A stretch of 10,976 bases of DNA. Origin: Thiobacillus sp. (GTDB lineage: Bacteria; Pseudomonadota; Gammaproteobacteria; Burkholderiales; Thiobacillaceae). The notes under the pieces are model-generated. The model saw only the letters and a list, made by a program, of their open reading frames with translations. It was not told the DNA's origin and made no database searches. Shown here piece by piece: positions 1-7,919 of this stretch. The stretch covers positions 1 to 10,976 of the forward strand of contig NZ_JANJXQ010000023.1 in the NCBI RefSeq assembly GCF_024708915.1, in the 5' to 3' direction. The translations under genes and the position numbers were made by a program. How positions within the stretch are numbered: position 1 is the first letter of the stretch; each line of letters opens with the position of its first letter.

Positions 1-1792
1 TGTCGCCAACGACCACCTGATAAGGCAGCTTCTGCAAGCTATGTTCGCGGATTTTATAAGTAATCTTGTTATTACTCAAGTCCGACACCGCACGGATACC
101 CGCCTCGCGCAGCGCCTGGGTGACTTTTTGCACATATTCAGTCTGACGCTCGCTGATGTTCATCACCATCACCTGCACCGGCGCCAGCCACAGCGGGAAG
201 TTGCCGGCATGGTGCTCGATCAGGATGCCGATGAAGCGCTCCATCGAGCCAAGGATCGCGCGATGCAGCATCACCGGCGGCTTGCGGCTGTTGTCCTCGT
301 CGACGAACTCGGCCCCGAGGCGCACCGGCAGGTTGAAGTCGAGTTGGATGGTGCCGCACTGCCACAGACGGCCGAGCGAATCCTTCAGCGTAAACTCGAT
401 CTTGGGGCCGTAAAACGCGCCCTCGCCCGGCTGCAGATCGAACGCCAGCCGGTTCTTTTCCAGCGCCGCAGCCAGCGCGGTTTCCGCCTTGTCCCATGAC
501 TCGTCCGAGCCGACACGCTTGTCCGGCCGGGTCGACAGCTTCACCAGCACGTCGCTGAAGCCGAAGTCGGCGTAGACCTTCTGCAGCATGACGATGAAGT
601 CGGCCACTTCCTGCTCGATCTGGTCCTCGGTGCAGAAGATATGGGCATCGTCCTGGGTAAAACCGCGCACCCGCATGATGCCGTGCAGCGCGCCCGAAGG
701 CTCGTTGCGGTGGCACGAGCCGAACTCGGCCAGCCTGAGCGGCAGGTCGCGGTAGGAATGCAGGCCGCTGTTGAATATTTGCACATGGCCGGGACAGTTC
801 ATCGGTTTCACCGCGTAGTCGCGGTTTTCCGATGCGGTGGTGAACATGTTGTCGTGGTAGTTTTCCCAGTGGCCGGACTTCTCCCACATACCGCGATCCA
901 TCATCGCGGGCGTGCGCACTTCCTGGTAGCCGTATTCGACGAACTTCTGCCGCATGTACTGCTCGATCTGCTGCCACACGATCCAGCCCTTGGGATGCCA
1001 GAACACCATGCCCGGCGCCTCGTCCTGCATGTGCAGCAGGTCGAGCTGCTTCGCGAGCCTGCGATGGTCGCGCTTCTCGGCTTCTTCCAGGCGGTGCAGA
1101 TAGGCGTCGAGATCGTCCTTCTTCGCCCACGCCGTGCCGTACACGCGCTGCAGCATCTCGTTCTTCGAATCCCCACGCCAGTAGGCGCCGGCCAGCTTCA
1201 TCAGCTTGAAGTGCCTGAGCTTGCCGGTCGACGGCACATGCGGGCCGCGGCAAAGGTCGATGAAATCGCCCTCGCGGTAGAGCGAGATATTCTCATTGGT
1301 GGGGATCGACGCGATGATCTCGGCCTTGTACAGCTCGCCCATGCTGCGGAAGAAGGCCACCGCTTCGTCGCGCGGCATCACGCTGCGTTCGACCGGGATG
1401 TCCCGCTTTGCCAGTTCGGCCATCTTCTTCTCGATCGCCGTCAGGTCTTCCGGCGTGAACGGGCGCTTGTACGCGAAATCGTAGTAGAAGCCATCCTCGA
1501 TCACCGGGCCGATGGTCACCTGCGCGTCGGGGAACAGCGACTTCACCGCGTACGCCAGCAAATGCGCGGTGGAATGGCGGATCATGTCGAGGCCGTCGGC
1601 GTCCTTGTCGGTGACGATGGCGAGCTGCGCGTCCGCATCGATGAGGTGGCTGGTGTCGACCAGCCGGCCATCGACCCGCCCGGCGAGCGCCGCCTTGGCA
1701 AGGCCGGCCCCGATGCTGGACGCGACCTGCGCCACCGTGACCGGCGCATCGAACTGTCTGACGGAACCGTCGGGAAGCGTGACATTGACCAT
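1..1792 (-). CDS. thrS: Threonyl-tRNA synthetase, C-terminus cut by window edge
   Basis: Cytoplasmic class II enzyme that charges tRNA-Thr with threonine using ATP and edits mischarged Ser-tRNA. I translated 597 uninterrupted codons on the minus strand; the family is usually about 635-640 residues, so roughly 40 C-terminal residues lie outside the window. Order seen: N-terminal TGS-like domain (about 1-62), editing domain with HSTAH at 73-77 (H73, H77) and C181/H185 in the LCRGPH motif, then the catalytic core. Expected zinc ligands are C333 (MNCPGH), H384 (DDAHIF) and H510; motif 2 is [11 protein letters not shown] and motif 3 is [11 protein letters not shown]. The anticodon-binding domain starts near 535. 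Start: ATG at 1792 with GGAG 8 nt upstream (1801-1804). A promoter and a terminator-like hairpin precede it, suggesting leader control. In many proteobacteria infC-rpmI-rplT follow thrS; that side is not visible. Identification is certain; no residue is odd. Confidence 0.98.
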   Translation of the reverse strand, partial: MVNVTLPDGSVRQFDAPVTVAQVASSIGAGLAKAALAGRVDGRLVDTSHLIDADAQLAIVTDKDADGLDMIRHSTAHLLAYAVKSLFPDAQVTIGPVIEDGFYYDFAYKRPFTPEDLTAIEKKMAELAKRDIPVERSVMPRDEAVAFFRSMGELYKAEIIASIPTNENISLYREGDFIDLCRGPHVPSTGKLRHFKLMKLAGAYWRGDSKNEMLQRVYGTAWAKKDDLDAYLHRLEEAEKRDHRRLAKQLDLLHMQDEAPGMVFWHPKGWIVWQQIEQYMRQKFVEYGYQEVRTPAMMDRGMWEKSGHWENYHDNMFTTASENRDYAVKPMNCPGHVQIFNSGLHSYRDLPLRLAEFGSCHRNEPSGALHGIMRVRGFTQDDAHIFCTEDQIEQEVADFIVMLQKVYADFGFSDVLVKLSTRPDKRVGSDESWDKAETALAAALEKNRLAFDLQPGEGAFYGPKIEFTLKDSLGRLWQCGTIQLDFNLPVRLGAEFVDEDNSRKPPVMLHRAILGSMERFIGILIEHHAGNFPLWLAPVQVMVMNISERQTEYVQKVTQALREAGIRAVSDLSNNKITYKIREHSLQKLPYQVVVGD

Positions 1793-1810
1793 ATTACGAA
1801 CTCCGGAAAC

Positions 1811-1836
1811 AAAAAAACGCGGACCGGCCGCGCTTT
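1811..1836 (-). terminator. Terminator-like hairpin in the thrS leader (possible attenuator)
   Basis: On the minus strand CGCGG (1832-1828), loop CCGGT, CCGCG (1822-1818), then seven T (1817-1811). Four outer pairs (AAAG with UUUU, one being a G-U wobble) can lengthen the stem to nine. The wobble becomes an A-C mismatch on the plus strand, where no U tract follows, so the structure favours thrS-direction transcripts. It ends only 7 nt before the Shine-Dalgarno and lies inside the predicted leader, so it would stop thrS transcription unless melted. An alternative pairing of its left arm with 1911-1921 exists (see findings). Confidence 0.55.
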
Positions 1837-1950
1837 CGGATGTTGCTGATTAAAGACTGCAGGCACACTGCGAACAGCGATGCGCCGGGTTTATCCAGGG
1901 TCGGCGCGCCAGCGCACGGCCCAAGACATAAACCGTGAACTACGCGAATA

Positions 1951-1980
1951 ATTTTAGCATCCTCGCAGATCGCTAGTCCA
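1951..1980 (-). promoter_or_regulatory. Candidate sigma-70 promoter for thrS
   Basis: On the minus strand, TGGACT (1980-1975, four of six matches to TTGACA) is followed by an 18-bp spacer and an extended -10, TGC-TAAAAT (1959-1951). Transcription would start near 1944, giving a leader of about 150 nt before the thrS ATG. The leader contains a terminator-like hairpin. Hexamer matches are seen directly; activity is inferred. Confidence 0.55.
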
Positions 1981-1992
1981 TCGACGCCATGC

Positions 1993-2026
1993 GCAAGGAT
2001 GCGGCCCATGCCGTGCGCATCCTTGC
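1993..2026. repeat. Perfect 11-bp inverted repeat between divergent promoters
   Basis: GCAAGGATGCG (1993-2003) and its exact reverse complement CGCATCCTTGC (2016-2026) are separated by 12 nt. No T-run follows on either strand, so it is not an intrinsic terminator. It lies just upstream of the thrS -35 and roughly midway between the two outward-facing -10 elements. It could be an operator for a dimeric regulator or a structural cruciform; no known operator consensus was recognised. Confidence 0.6.
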
Positions 2027-2073
2027 CCGCGCGCCGGAGATGCGGCAACGGCCCCGGATCGGGCAAGCTCTGG

Positions 2074-2082
2074 TGCTAAAAT
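2074..2082 (+). promoter_or_regulatory. Candidate extended -10 element for the mrp operon
   Basis: TGC-TAAAAT on the plus strand, the same nonamer as in the thrS promoter on the other strand. No good -35 lies 16-18 bp upstream (the sequence there is GC-rich), so it would rely on the TGn extension or an activator. The start would be near 2089, giving a leader of about 160 nt before mrpA. A weaker TAAAAT at 2197-2202 could start a transcript about 44 nt before the gene. Confidence 0.35.
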
Positions 2083-2139
2083 ACGCCGGGTTTCGATCAC
2101 CGTTTCGAACACGCCAAACGAAAATTCAAGCGCCGCAAC

Positions 2140-2171
2140 GGGCCGGTTTCCCGGGAGACGGCCTTTTGTTT
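2140..2171 (+). terminator. Terminator-like hairpin in the mrp leader
   Basis: GGCCG (2141-2145) pairs with CGGCC (2159-2163). Inside, TTTC (2147-2150) pairs with GAGA (2155-2158) around a CCGG tetraloop, with one bulged G (2146). TTTTGTTT follows at 2164-2171. On the plus strand this resembles an intrinsic terminator with an imperfect U tract. It lies between the candidate mrp promoter and mrpA, so it may act as an attenuator, or it may shield a promoter further downstream from readthrough. GC-rich DNA forms such stems by chance, so confidence is limited. Confidence 0.35.
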
Positions 2172-2252
2172 GTGGAAACCGCTGCAGCCTTTTCCGTAAA
2201 ATCGAGATTCGACAAGATGCCCAGAGACGTGCCGAACAATTGTAAATAAAGC

Positions 2253-5147
2253 ATGTCATTGCTCCTGATTCTTCTTCTTCCGTTCGTTGGCAGCCTGTGT
2301 GCTGCCTTCCTGCCGTCCAATGCCCGCAATGCCGAAGCGTGGCTGGCCGGCATCGTCGCGCTTGCGGCTGCAGTCCTGGCGGCAAGCTTGTATCCGCAAG
2401 TCGTCGCCGAAGGCGTCATCCGCACGACCATTCCCTGGGCGCCCGGTCTGGGGCTGGACTTCTCCCTGCGCATGGATGGCTACGCCTGGCTGTTCGCCAT
2501 GCTGATCACGGTGATCGGCGCACTGGTGGTGGTCTATGCGCGCTACTACATGTCGCCGGACGATCCGGTGCCCCGTTTCTTCTCCTTCTTTCTGGCATTC
2601 ATGGGAGCGATGCTCGGGGTGGTGCTGTCGGGCAACCTGATCCAGATTGCCATGTTCTGGGAGTTGACCAGCCTCGCTTCGTTCATGCTCATCGCCTACT
2701 GGCATCACCGCGTGGATGCGCGCCGCGGCGCGCGCATGGCACTTATCGTTACCGGCGCGGGCGGGCTGGCGCTGCTCGGCGGCATGCTGCTGCTCGGGCA
2801 CATCGCCGGCAGCTATGACCTGGATGCGGTTCTGGCTGCGGCGGAGACGATCCAAAACCATCCCTGGTATCCGCTGACGCTGATCCTGATCGCGCTCGGC
2901 GCACTGACCAAGAGCGCCCAGTTTCCTTTCCACTTCTGGCTGCCCCATGCCATGGCGGCGCCGACGCCGGTTTCGGCCTATCTGCATTCCGCCACCATGG
3001 TGAAGGCCGGCGTGTTTTTGCTGGCCCGGTTCTGGCCGGTGCTGGCAGGCACCGATTTGTGGTTCTGGATCGTCGGCGGCGCCGGCCTGTGTTCGCTGCT
3101 GATCGGCGCCTACCTGGCCCTGTTCCAGCAGGACATGAAGGGCGTGCTCGCCTACTCCACCATCAGCCATCTCGGCCTCATTACGCTGCTGCTGGGAATG
3201 AACAGTCCGCTGGCGCTGGTGGCGGCGGTTTTCCACATCGTCAATCACGCCACCTTCAAGGCTTCGCTGTTCATGGCGGCGGGCATCGTCGACCATGAAA
3301 CCGGCACGCGCAACATGCAGCGGCTTTCAGGCCTGTATCGGGCGATGCCGATCACCGCGACGCTGGCCATGGTGGCGGCCGCGGCGATGGCGGGCGTGCC
3401 CCTGCTCAACGGCTTTCTGTCGAAAGAAATGTTCTTTGCCGAGACCATCTTCCTCGACCGTCCCGACTGGCAACGCATCGGCCTGCCGCTGGCGGCGACG
3501 CTGGCGAGCATGTTCAGCGTCGCCTATTCGCTGCGCTTCATCCATCAGGTCTTCTTCGGCCCGCCGACCGACGACCTGCCACGCGCCCCCCATGAACCGA
3601 CGCGCTGGATGCTGTTGCCGAGCGCGCTGCTGGTGCTGGCCTGCATACTGGTCGGGATGTTCCCCGGCATCACCGTCGGTCCCTATCTGCAAACGGCGAC
3701 CGACTCGATTCTCGGCAGCGACGCGCCCGCCTACAGCCTGGCTGTCTGGCATGGCCTCAATCTGCCGCTGCTGATGAGTGCCGCCGCGTTCATCGGCGGT
3801 ATCGCGCTCTACCGTGCCTTTCTCTGGCGCACCGGAACGGATGTGCCGCTACTCGAACGCATCGACGGCAAACGCATCTACGACTGGCTGCAGACGATGC
3901 TGATGTCGGGTGCCGAACAGGCCATGCGCTGGCTGTTTTCGCCGCGCCTGCAGATGCAACTGCTGGTGCTCATTCTGGTTGCCCTGGGCGGCGCACTGCT
4001 GGCCCTGCTCAATACAGGCAGTTCCTGGGGCACGCGGGAAACAACGCCCCTCCACCCGGCCTTCGCGCTGCTCTGGATAGTCGGCGCCGCCTGCGCGCTG
4101 GCCGCCGCCTGGCAGGCCAAGCATCACCGCTTTGCCGCGCTGGTCCTGTCGGGCGGCGCCGGGCTGGCGACCAGCCTGACTTTCGTCTGGTTCTCCGCGC
4201 CCGATCTGGCGCTCACCCAACTCACTGTCGAAGTGGTCACCGCCGTGCTGATCCTGCTCGGCCTGCGCTGGCTGCCGCGCCGCGATGCACGCTTCGCCCA
4301 GGGGCGGCCCGAGACGGCCCGGGTGCGCCTGCGGCGCCTGCGCGATCTGCTGATCGCCGCCGCCGGCGGCCTCGGTCTTGCAGCGCTGGCCTACGCCATC
4401 CTGACCCGCCCCGACATCGATGGCATTTCGCCCTTCTTCATCACGCAGGCCTTGCCCCTAGGCGGCGGCCTCAACGTGGTCAACGTGATCCTGGTCGATT
4501 TCCGCGGCTTCGACACCCTGGGCGAAATCACCGTGCTCGCCGTGGTCGCGCTGACCGTATTCGCCCTGCTGCGCCGCTTCCGCCCGGCGCCGGAGAGCAT
4601 CCCCCTGCCGCGCCAGCAGCGTGAGCAGAATGCGGCGGACGGCATCGAGGAAAACCGCGTGCCCGACCCCGATGCCTTGCTGCCGAGCGGCTATCTGATG
4701 CTGCCGGCGGTGCTCGTGCGCCTGCTGCTGCCGCTGGCGATGCTGGTCTCACTATTCTTCCTGCTGCGCGGCCACAATGCGCCGGGCGGCGGCTTCGTCG
4801 GCGGACTCGTGCTGGCCACCGCCATCATCCTGCAATACCTCGTCGGCGGCACGGTGTGGGTGGAGTCGCGCCTGCGCATCCATCCCATGGTATGGATCGC
4901 GCTCGGCCTGCTCAGCGCGGCCGCGGCCGGCGCCGGCGCGTGGCTGTACGGCTATCCTTTCCTCACCAGCCTTGCCTGGCACGGCGAATTGCCGCTGCTC
5001 GGCGAACTGCACCTGTCGAGCGTGCTGCTCTTCGATCTGGGCGTTTACATGCTGGTGGTAGGCGCGACGGTGCTGATGCTGGTGGTCATCGCCCACCAGT
5101 CGCTGCGCCGCCATCACCGCAAGGCCGGCATCGGAGGAAGAACCTGA
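2253..5147 (+). CDS. mrpA: Mrp antiporter subunit A fused to subunit B (MrpA/MrpB, PhaA-type)
   Basis: Largest subunit of a multi-subunit Na+(or K+)/H+ antiporter in the inner membrane, related to complex I NuoL. The 964-residue protein has an N-terminal antiporter half with the key charged residues: E137 in MFWELTS, K220 in [15 protein letters not shown]245 and K251. A DUF4040-like segment surrounds [14 protein letters not shown] (about 645-660), and the conserved MrpA C-terminal motif [12 protein letters not shown] lies near 748-759. From about residue 802 an MrpB (MnhB) domain follows, with [13 protein letters not shown] near 840-852. Free-standing MrpA is about 770-800 residues and MrpB about 140, so this is an A-B fusion as in group 2 (Pha-type) operons. 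An in-frame TAA at 2247-2249 makes ATG 2253 the first possible start. No clear Shine-Dalgarno precedes it, unlike most of the operon. Its stop overlaps the mrpC start by 1 nt. The transported cation cannot be read from sequence. Confidence 0.96.
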   Translation: MSLLLILLLPFVGSLCAAFLPSNARNAEAWLAGIVALAAAVLAASLYPQVVAEGVIRTTIPWAPGLGLDFSLRMDGYAWLFAMLITVIGALVVVYARYYMSPDDPVPRFFSFFLAFMGAMLGVVLSGNLIQIAMFWELTSLASFMLIAYWHHRVDARRGARMALIVTGAGGLALLGGMLLLGHIAGSYDLDAVLAAAETIQNHPWYPLTLILIALGALTKSAQFPFHFWLPHAMAAPTPVSAYLHSATMVKAGVFLLARFWPVLAGTDLWFWIVGGAGLCSLLIGAYLALFQQDMKGVLAYSTISHLGLITLLLGMNSPLALVAAVFHIVNHATFKASLFMAAGIVDHETGTRNMQRLSGLYRAMPITATLAMVAAAAMAGVPLLNGFLSKEMFFAETIFLDRPDWQRIGLPLAATLASMFSVAYSLRFIHQVFFGPPTDDLPRAPHEPTRWMLLPSALLVLACILVGMFPGITVGPYLQTATDSILGSDAPAYSLAVWHGLNLPLLMSAAAFIGGIALYRAFLWRTGTDVPLLERIDGKRIYDWLQTMLMSGAEQAMRWLFSPRLQMQLLVLILVALGGALLALLNTGSSWGTRETTPLHPAFALLWIVGAACALAAAWQAKHHRFAALVLSGGAGLATSLTFVWFSAPDLALTQLTVEVVTAVLILLGLRWLPRRDARFAQGRPETARVRLRRLRDLLIAAAGGLGLAALAYAILTRPDIDGISPFFITQALPLGGGLNVVNVILVDFRGFDTLGEITVLAVVALTVFALLRRFRPAPESIPLPRQQREQNAADGIEENRVPDPDALLPSGYLMLPAVLVRLLLPLAMLVSLFFLLRGHNAPGGGFVGGLVLATAIILQYLVGGTVWVESRLRIHPMVWIALGLLSAAAAGAGAWLYGYPFLTSLAWHGELPLLGELHLSSVLLFDLGVYMLVVGATVLMLVVIAHQSLRRHHRKAGIGGRT

Positions 5148-5494
5148 TGGAAATCGTTTTTGCCCTCGCCATCGGCGTCATGGCCGGTTCGGGCGTGTGG
5201 CTGCTGCTGCGCCCGCGTACCTTCCAGGTCATCATCGGCCTGTCGCTGCTCGCTTACGCAGTCAACCTGTTCATCTTCGGCATGGGCCGGCTGCGCGTCG
5301 GCGCCGTCCCGGTGATCGACCCGCTCCGCGGCAGCAACCCCGATCTGTATACCGACCCGGTGCCGCAGGCCCTGGTGTTGACCGCTATCGTCATCGGCTT
5401 CGCCACCACTGCGCTGTTCCTCGTCGTCATGCTCGCTTCGCGCGGCTTGAACGGCACCGACCACGTCGACGGCCAGGAAACCGAAAAAGAATGA
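5147..5494 (+). CDS. mrpC: Mrp antiporter subunit C (MrpC/MnhC, NuoK-like)
   Basis: Small NuoK-like inner-membrane subunit of the Mrp complex, 115 residues, close to the usual 110-115. Three hydrophobic segments are visible: about 3-20, 27-46 and 74-97. The MrpC hallmarks are IIGLSLLAYAVNLFIF (29-44) and DPVPQALVLTAIVIGFA (70-86). The start ATG 5147 overlaps the mrpA stop as TGATG, and GGAGG (5133-5137) sits 9 nt upstream, so translation is probably coupled. The open frame extends upstream of 5147 inside mrpA, but that part is not MrpC-like. The charged tail after about residue 100 is family-variable. Followed by a 42-nt gap before mrpD. Confidence 0.95.
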   Translation: MEIVFALAIGVMAGSGVWLLLRPRTFQVIIGLSLLAYAVNLFIFGMGRLRVGAVPVIDPLRGSNPDLYTDPVPQALVLTAIVIGFATTALFLVVMLASRGLNGTDHVDGQETEKE

Positions 5495-5544
5495 TGCCGA
5501 CCCGCCTTTCGCCGCCGTCAGCCCCCGGAGCGCCACATGGGTAG
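5491..5544 (+). other. 17-codon reading frame bridging mrpC and mrpD
   Basis: ATG at 5491 overlaps the mrpC stop as ATGA, and the TAG at 5542-5544 lies just inside the mrpD start region (ATGGGTAG, 8-nt overlap). The peptide is P/S/A-rich and matches nothing I recognise. No good ribosome site of its own precedes it, so any translation would come from reinitiation after mrpC. It fills the only gap in the operon and might carry ribosomes from mrpC to mrpD. Chance is a real alternative, since the frame is short. Confidence 0.15.
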
Positions 5545-7156
5545 CTGGCAACAACACCTGCCCATCCTGCCGGTCGTGCTTCCCCTGCTGACGGGCGCCT
5601 TGCTGCTGCTGATCAGCGAAACCCGGCACCGTCTGCGCGCCACGATTGCGCTGCTCGCCACGCTCGCCCAACTGTTGCTGGCGCTGACCTTGCTGGGCAT
5701 GACCGACGCGCGCCTGCCCGCTCCGTGGAGCGGCGAGATCGCCGTCTATTCGCTCGGCAACTGGGCGGCGCCGTTCGGCATCGTGCTGGTGGTGGACCGC
5801 CTGGCGGCCATCATGCTGACGCTGACGGCAACGCTCGGATCGGCCGCCCTGATCTACTCGCTGGCGCGCTGGGAGCGGGCGGGGGTGCATTACCTGCCCC
5901 TGTTCCAGTTCCTGCTGATGGGGCTGAACGGCGCTTTTCTCACCGGCGATCTGTTCAACCTGTTCGTGTTCTTCGAGGTCTTGCTGGTGTCTTCCTACGG
6001 CCTGGCGCTGCATGGTTCGGGGGTGGCGCGGGTCAAGGCCGGGCTGCACTACATCGCGGTCAATCTGGCCGCCTCCCTGCTGTTTCTGGTGGCGGCGGCC
6101 CTCATTTATGGCGTGACAGGCACGCTCAACATGGCCGAGCTGGCCTTGCGCGTGCCGACCCTCAGCCCCGACGACCGCACCCTGTTCGACATCGGCGCCG
6201 CACTGCTCGGCATCGTATTCCTGGTCAAGGCCGGCGCCTGGCCGCTCAACTTCTGGCTGCCGACGACCTATGCTGCGGCATCGGCACCGGTGGCCGGGAT
6301 ATTCGCGATTCTGACCAAGGTGGGAGTCTATGCCTTGTTGCGCCTCGAAACCCTGCTGCATGCAGCCGGTTCCCCTGCGCCCTTCGGGGGCGAATGGCTC
6401 TTTTATGGCGGCTTGGCGACCATCGCCATCGGCAGTCTCGGGATTCTCGCCACCCAGCGGCTGGAGCGGCTGGCAGGATTTCTGGTGATCGTCTCGTCCG
6501 GCACCCTGCTCGCGGCCATTGGTTTCCACGGCAGCGCCCTGACCGGCCCGGCCCTGTTCTACCTGGTCAGTTCGGTGCTGGGCAGCGGCGCATTTTTCAT
6601 GGTGATCGAGATGGTGCAGCGCAACCGGGCCTACGCGGCCGACCTGCTCGCCATCAGCTTCGAGGCTTTCGGCTTGCAGGATACCGCCAGCGATACGGAA
6701 CACCCCGACGAAACGGTCGGTCTGCCGATACCGGCAGCGATGGCGTTTCTCGGGCTGACGTTCGTTTCCTGCGCGCTGCTGCTGACCGGGCTCCCTCCCC
6801 TGTCGGGCTTCGTCGCCAAGTTCTCCCTGCTCGCTGCAGCCATTGACGAGGCGGCGAGCAGCAACCCCCTGCCTTCCTGGCTGTTTATCGCGGCCCTGCT
6901 GCTGTCGGGCCTGGCAGGGGTGATCAGCCTGTCGCGGCTGGGCATCCGCGTATTCTGGAGCGGCGAACGCAGCACGCCGCGCCTGCTCTGGGTCGAGGCC
7001 GGTCCGGTGGCCGGCCTGATCATCCTCTGCGCCATCCTTGCGCTGGGTGCCGGGCCTGCCATGGACTACTTCAGGGTCACGGCCGAGTCGCTGCACAATT
7101 CCGCCGCCTACATCGATGCGGTGTTGCCGGCCTATGCCAGAGGATCGGGCGAATGA
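5537..7156 (+). CDS. mrpD: Mrp antiporter subunit D (MrpD/MnhD, NuoM/N-like)
   Basis: Second NuoL/M/N-type antiporter subunit of the Mrp complex, 539 residues, slightly longer than the roughly 490-500 of short homologues but normal for Pha-type MrpD. The proton-pathway residues are present: E147 in FVFFEVLLVSSYGL, K231 in FLVKAGAWPLNFWLP and K261 in ILTKVGVY. Many hydrophobic helices run throughout, including PPLSGFVAKFSLL after residue 415. An acidic hydrophilic loop near residues 375-396 (rich in D/E/T/S) interrupts the membrane region between two late helices; this is the variable part of Pha-type MrpD. Start ATG 5537 has GGAG 6 nt upstream (5527-5530). The stop overlaps the mrpE start as ATGA, implying coupled translation. 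An unrelated complex I or hydrogenase role is unlikely given the complete mrp gene set. Confidence 0.96.
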   Translation: MGSWQQHLPILPVVLPLLTGALLLLISETRHRLRATIALLATLAQLLLALTLLGMTDARLPAPWSGEIAVYSLGNWAAPFGIVLVVDRLAAIMLTLTATLGSAALIYSLARWERAGVHYLPLFQFLLMGLNGAFLTGDLFNLFVFFEVLLVSSYGLALHGSGVARVKAGLHYIAVNLAASLLFLVAAALIYGVTGTLNMAELALRVPTLSPDDRTLFDIGAALLGIVFLVKAGAWPLNFWLPTTYAAASAPVAGIFAILTKVGVYALLRLETLLHAAGSPAPFGGEWLFYGGLATIAIGSLGILATQRLERLAGFLVIVSSGTLLAAIGFHGSALTGPALFYLVSSVLGSGAFFMVIEMVQRNRAYAADLLAISFEAFGLQDTASDTEHPDETVGLPIPAAMAFLGLTFVSCALLLTGLPPLSGFVAKFSLLAAAIDEAASSNPLPSWLFIAALLLSGLAGVISLSRLGIRVFWSGERSTPRLLWVEAGPVAGLIILCAILALGAGPAMDYFRVTAESLHNSAAYIDAVLPAYARGSGE

Positions 7157-7641
7157 AGCGCAAACCCCTGTTGCCGCTGCTGCCGATCGTCCTGGTCGTG
7201 GTGTGGCTGTTGCTCAACGACAGCCTGTCGGCGGGGCAGATCGTCCTCGGCATCCTGCTCGCCCTGCTCGTCACGTTTGCCGTCGCCCCGCTGCGCCCTC
7301 TCCCGGCCTGGCCCCATCGCCTGCACCTGGCCATCGGTCTGATCTTCCACGTGCTGCACGACATCATCCGTTCCAACCTGGCGGTCGGCAGCATCATTCT
7401 CGGGGCCTCCCGGCGCCAGCCCCGGGTCGGCTTCATGAAGATTCCCCTCGACATGCGCGACCCTCACGGGCTGGCGATGCTGACCATCATCGTCACCGCC
7501 ACGCCGGGCACGGTCTGGGCCGGGCACGATGCGGACAGCAACGTCCTGACGCTGCATGTCCTCGACTTGCAGGATGAAGCCGCCTGGGTGCGCACCATCA
7601 AGCAACGCTATGAACGTCCCCTGATGGAGATATTCGAATGA
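7153..7641 (+). CDS. mrpE: Mrp antiporter subunit E (MrpE/MnhE)
   Basis: Small inner-membrane subunit found only in Mrp-type antiporters, 162 residues as expected. Residues about 7-22 and 28-46 form hydrophobic helices, and a further membrane stretch runs about 55-71. The cytoplasmic part carries the family signature TIIVTATPGT (111-120), with DMRDPHGLAMLT just before it and a conserved-looking VLDL-rich end. Start ATG 7153 overlaps the mrpD stop by 4 nt (ATGA); AGAGGA lies about 8 nt upstream. The stop overlaps mrpF in the same way. Its exact task is not settled in the family; it is generally needed for assembly or activity of the complex. Confidence 0.94.
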   Translation: MKRKPLLPLLPIVLVVVWLLLNDSLSAGQIVLGILLALLVTFAVAPLRPLPAWPHRLHLAIGLIFHVLHDIIRSNLAVGSIILGASRRQPRVGFMKIPLDMRDPHGLAMLTIIVTATPGTVWAGHDADSNVLTLHVLDLQDEAAWVRTIKQRYERPLMEIFE

Positions 7642-7919
7642 ACGCCATTCTCTCCGGATCGATTTACTTCGCTCTGACCTGTTTTTCCGTCGCCATGCTG
7701 TTCGCCCTGCTGCGCCTGCTGCGGGGGCCCTCCGCCCAGGACCGGGTGCTGGCCCTCGATACCCTGTACATCAACGGCATGCTCACGATATTGATGCTGG
7801 GAATGGGCATCGGCTCTGCCGTCTATTTCGACATTGCCCTGCTGATCGCCCTGTTCGGCTTCGTCGCTTCGACCGCGATGGCCAAATTCCTCCTGCGCGG
7901 CGAGGTGATCGAACCATGA
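7638..7919 (+). CDS. mrpF: Mrp antiporter subunit F (MrpF/MnhF)
   Basis: Smallest Mrp subunit, 93 residues, with three predicted membrane helices (about 8-27, 40-60, 64-84). It shows the family block RGPSAQDRVLALD (29-41), including D35, an acidic position conserved and studied in Mrp antiporters. MrpF is thought to lie near the cation path of the complex, but this is family knowledge, not visible here. Start ATG 7638 overlaps the mrpE stop by 4 nt with GGAGA about 9 nt upstream. Its stop overlaps the mrpG start by 4 nt. Confidence 0.94.
   Translation: MNAILSGSIYFALTCFSVAMLFALLRLLRGPSAQDRVLALDTLYINGMLTILMLGMGIGSAVYFDIALLIALFGFVASTAMAKFLLRGEVIEP

Larger units (their letters stand above)
1793..2252. 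other. Divergent control region between thrS and the mrp operon
   Basis: 460 bp with no convincing gene. Read from thrS towards mrpA it holds: the thrS ribosome site (1801-1804), a minus-strand terminator-like hairpin (1811-1836), a candidate antiterminator arm (1911-1921), the thrS promoter (1951-1980), a perfect 11-bp inverted repeat (1993-2026), a plus-strand extended -10 (2074-2082), a plus-strand terminator-like hairpin (2140-2171), and a second loose TAAAAT at 2197-2202 lacking a good -35. Short open frames cross the region on both strands, but none has a convincing ribosome site or recognisable protein. Divergent gene orientation makes this the only place for both promoters. Confidence 0.7.

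Noticed and set aside
138..1253. Long minus-strand open frame of 371 codons
   Set aside because: It is an out-of-frame shadow of thrS on the same strand; the thrS frame gives a complete, motif-perfect synthetase, while this one is R/A/P-rich with no recognisable domain.
641..1849. Long plus-strand open frame of 402 codons opposite thrS
   Set aside because: Antisense shadow of thrS. It is H/R/V/L-rich, lacks a ribosome site and matches no family I know.
1891..1929. 12-residue minus-strand peptide frame in the thrS leader, overlapping the candidate antiterminator arm
   Set aside because: Considered as an attenuation leader peptide. It has two Trp codons but no Thr codons and no convincing ribosome site, so classical threonine attenuation is not supported.
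2195..2202. TAAAAT as the main mrp promoter
   Set aside because: No acceptable -35 and no TGn extension; kept only as a secondary possibility.
1989..2249. 86-codon plus-strand frame ending 3 nt before mrpA
   Set aside because: Considered as an upstream coupled gene, but it starts before the candidate promoter and spans the inverted repeat and the terminator-like hairpin. It has no ribosome site or recognisable protein. A 10-codon sub-frame from 2217 could be a coupling peptide but has weak support.
1793..2252. T-box riboswitch for thrS
   Set aside because: A terminator is present, but I see no T-box bulge sequence or specifier loop with a Thr codon, and T-boxes are largely a Gram-positive device.
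2256..3296. 346-codon minus-strand open frame opposite mrpA
   Set aside because: Antisense shadow, Q/R/H-rich, no homology recognised.
5114..7096. 660-codon minus-strand open frame opposite mrpC and mrpD
   Set aside because: Striking length, but it is antisense to clear membrane-protein genes. Its Q/R/G/H-rich composition is what GC-rich codons produce on the opposite strand. No start signal or domain.
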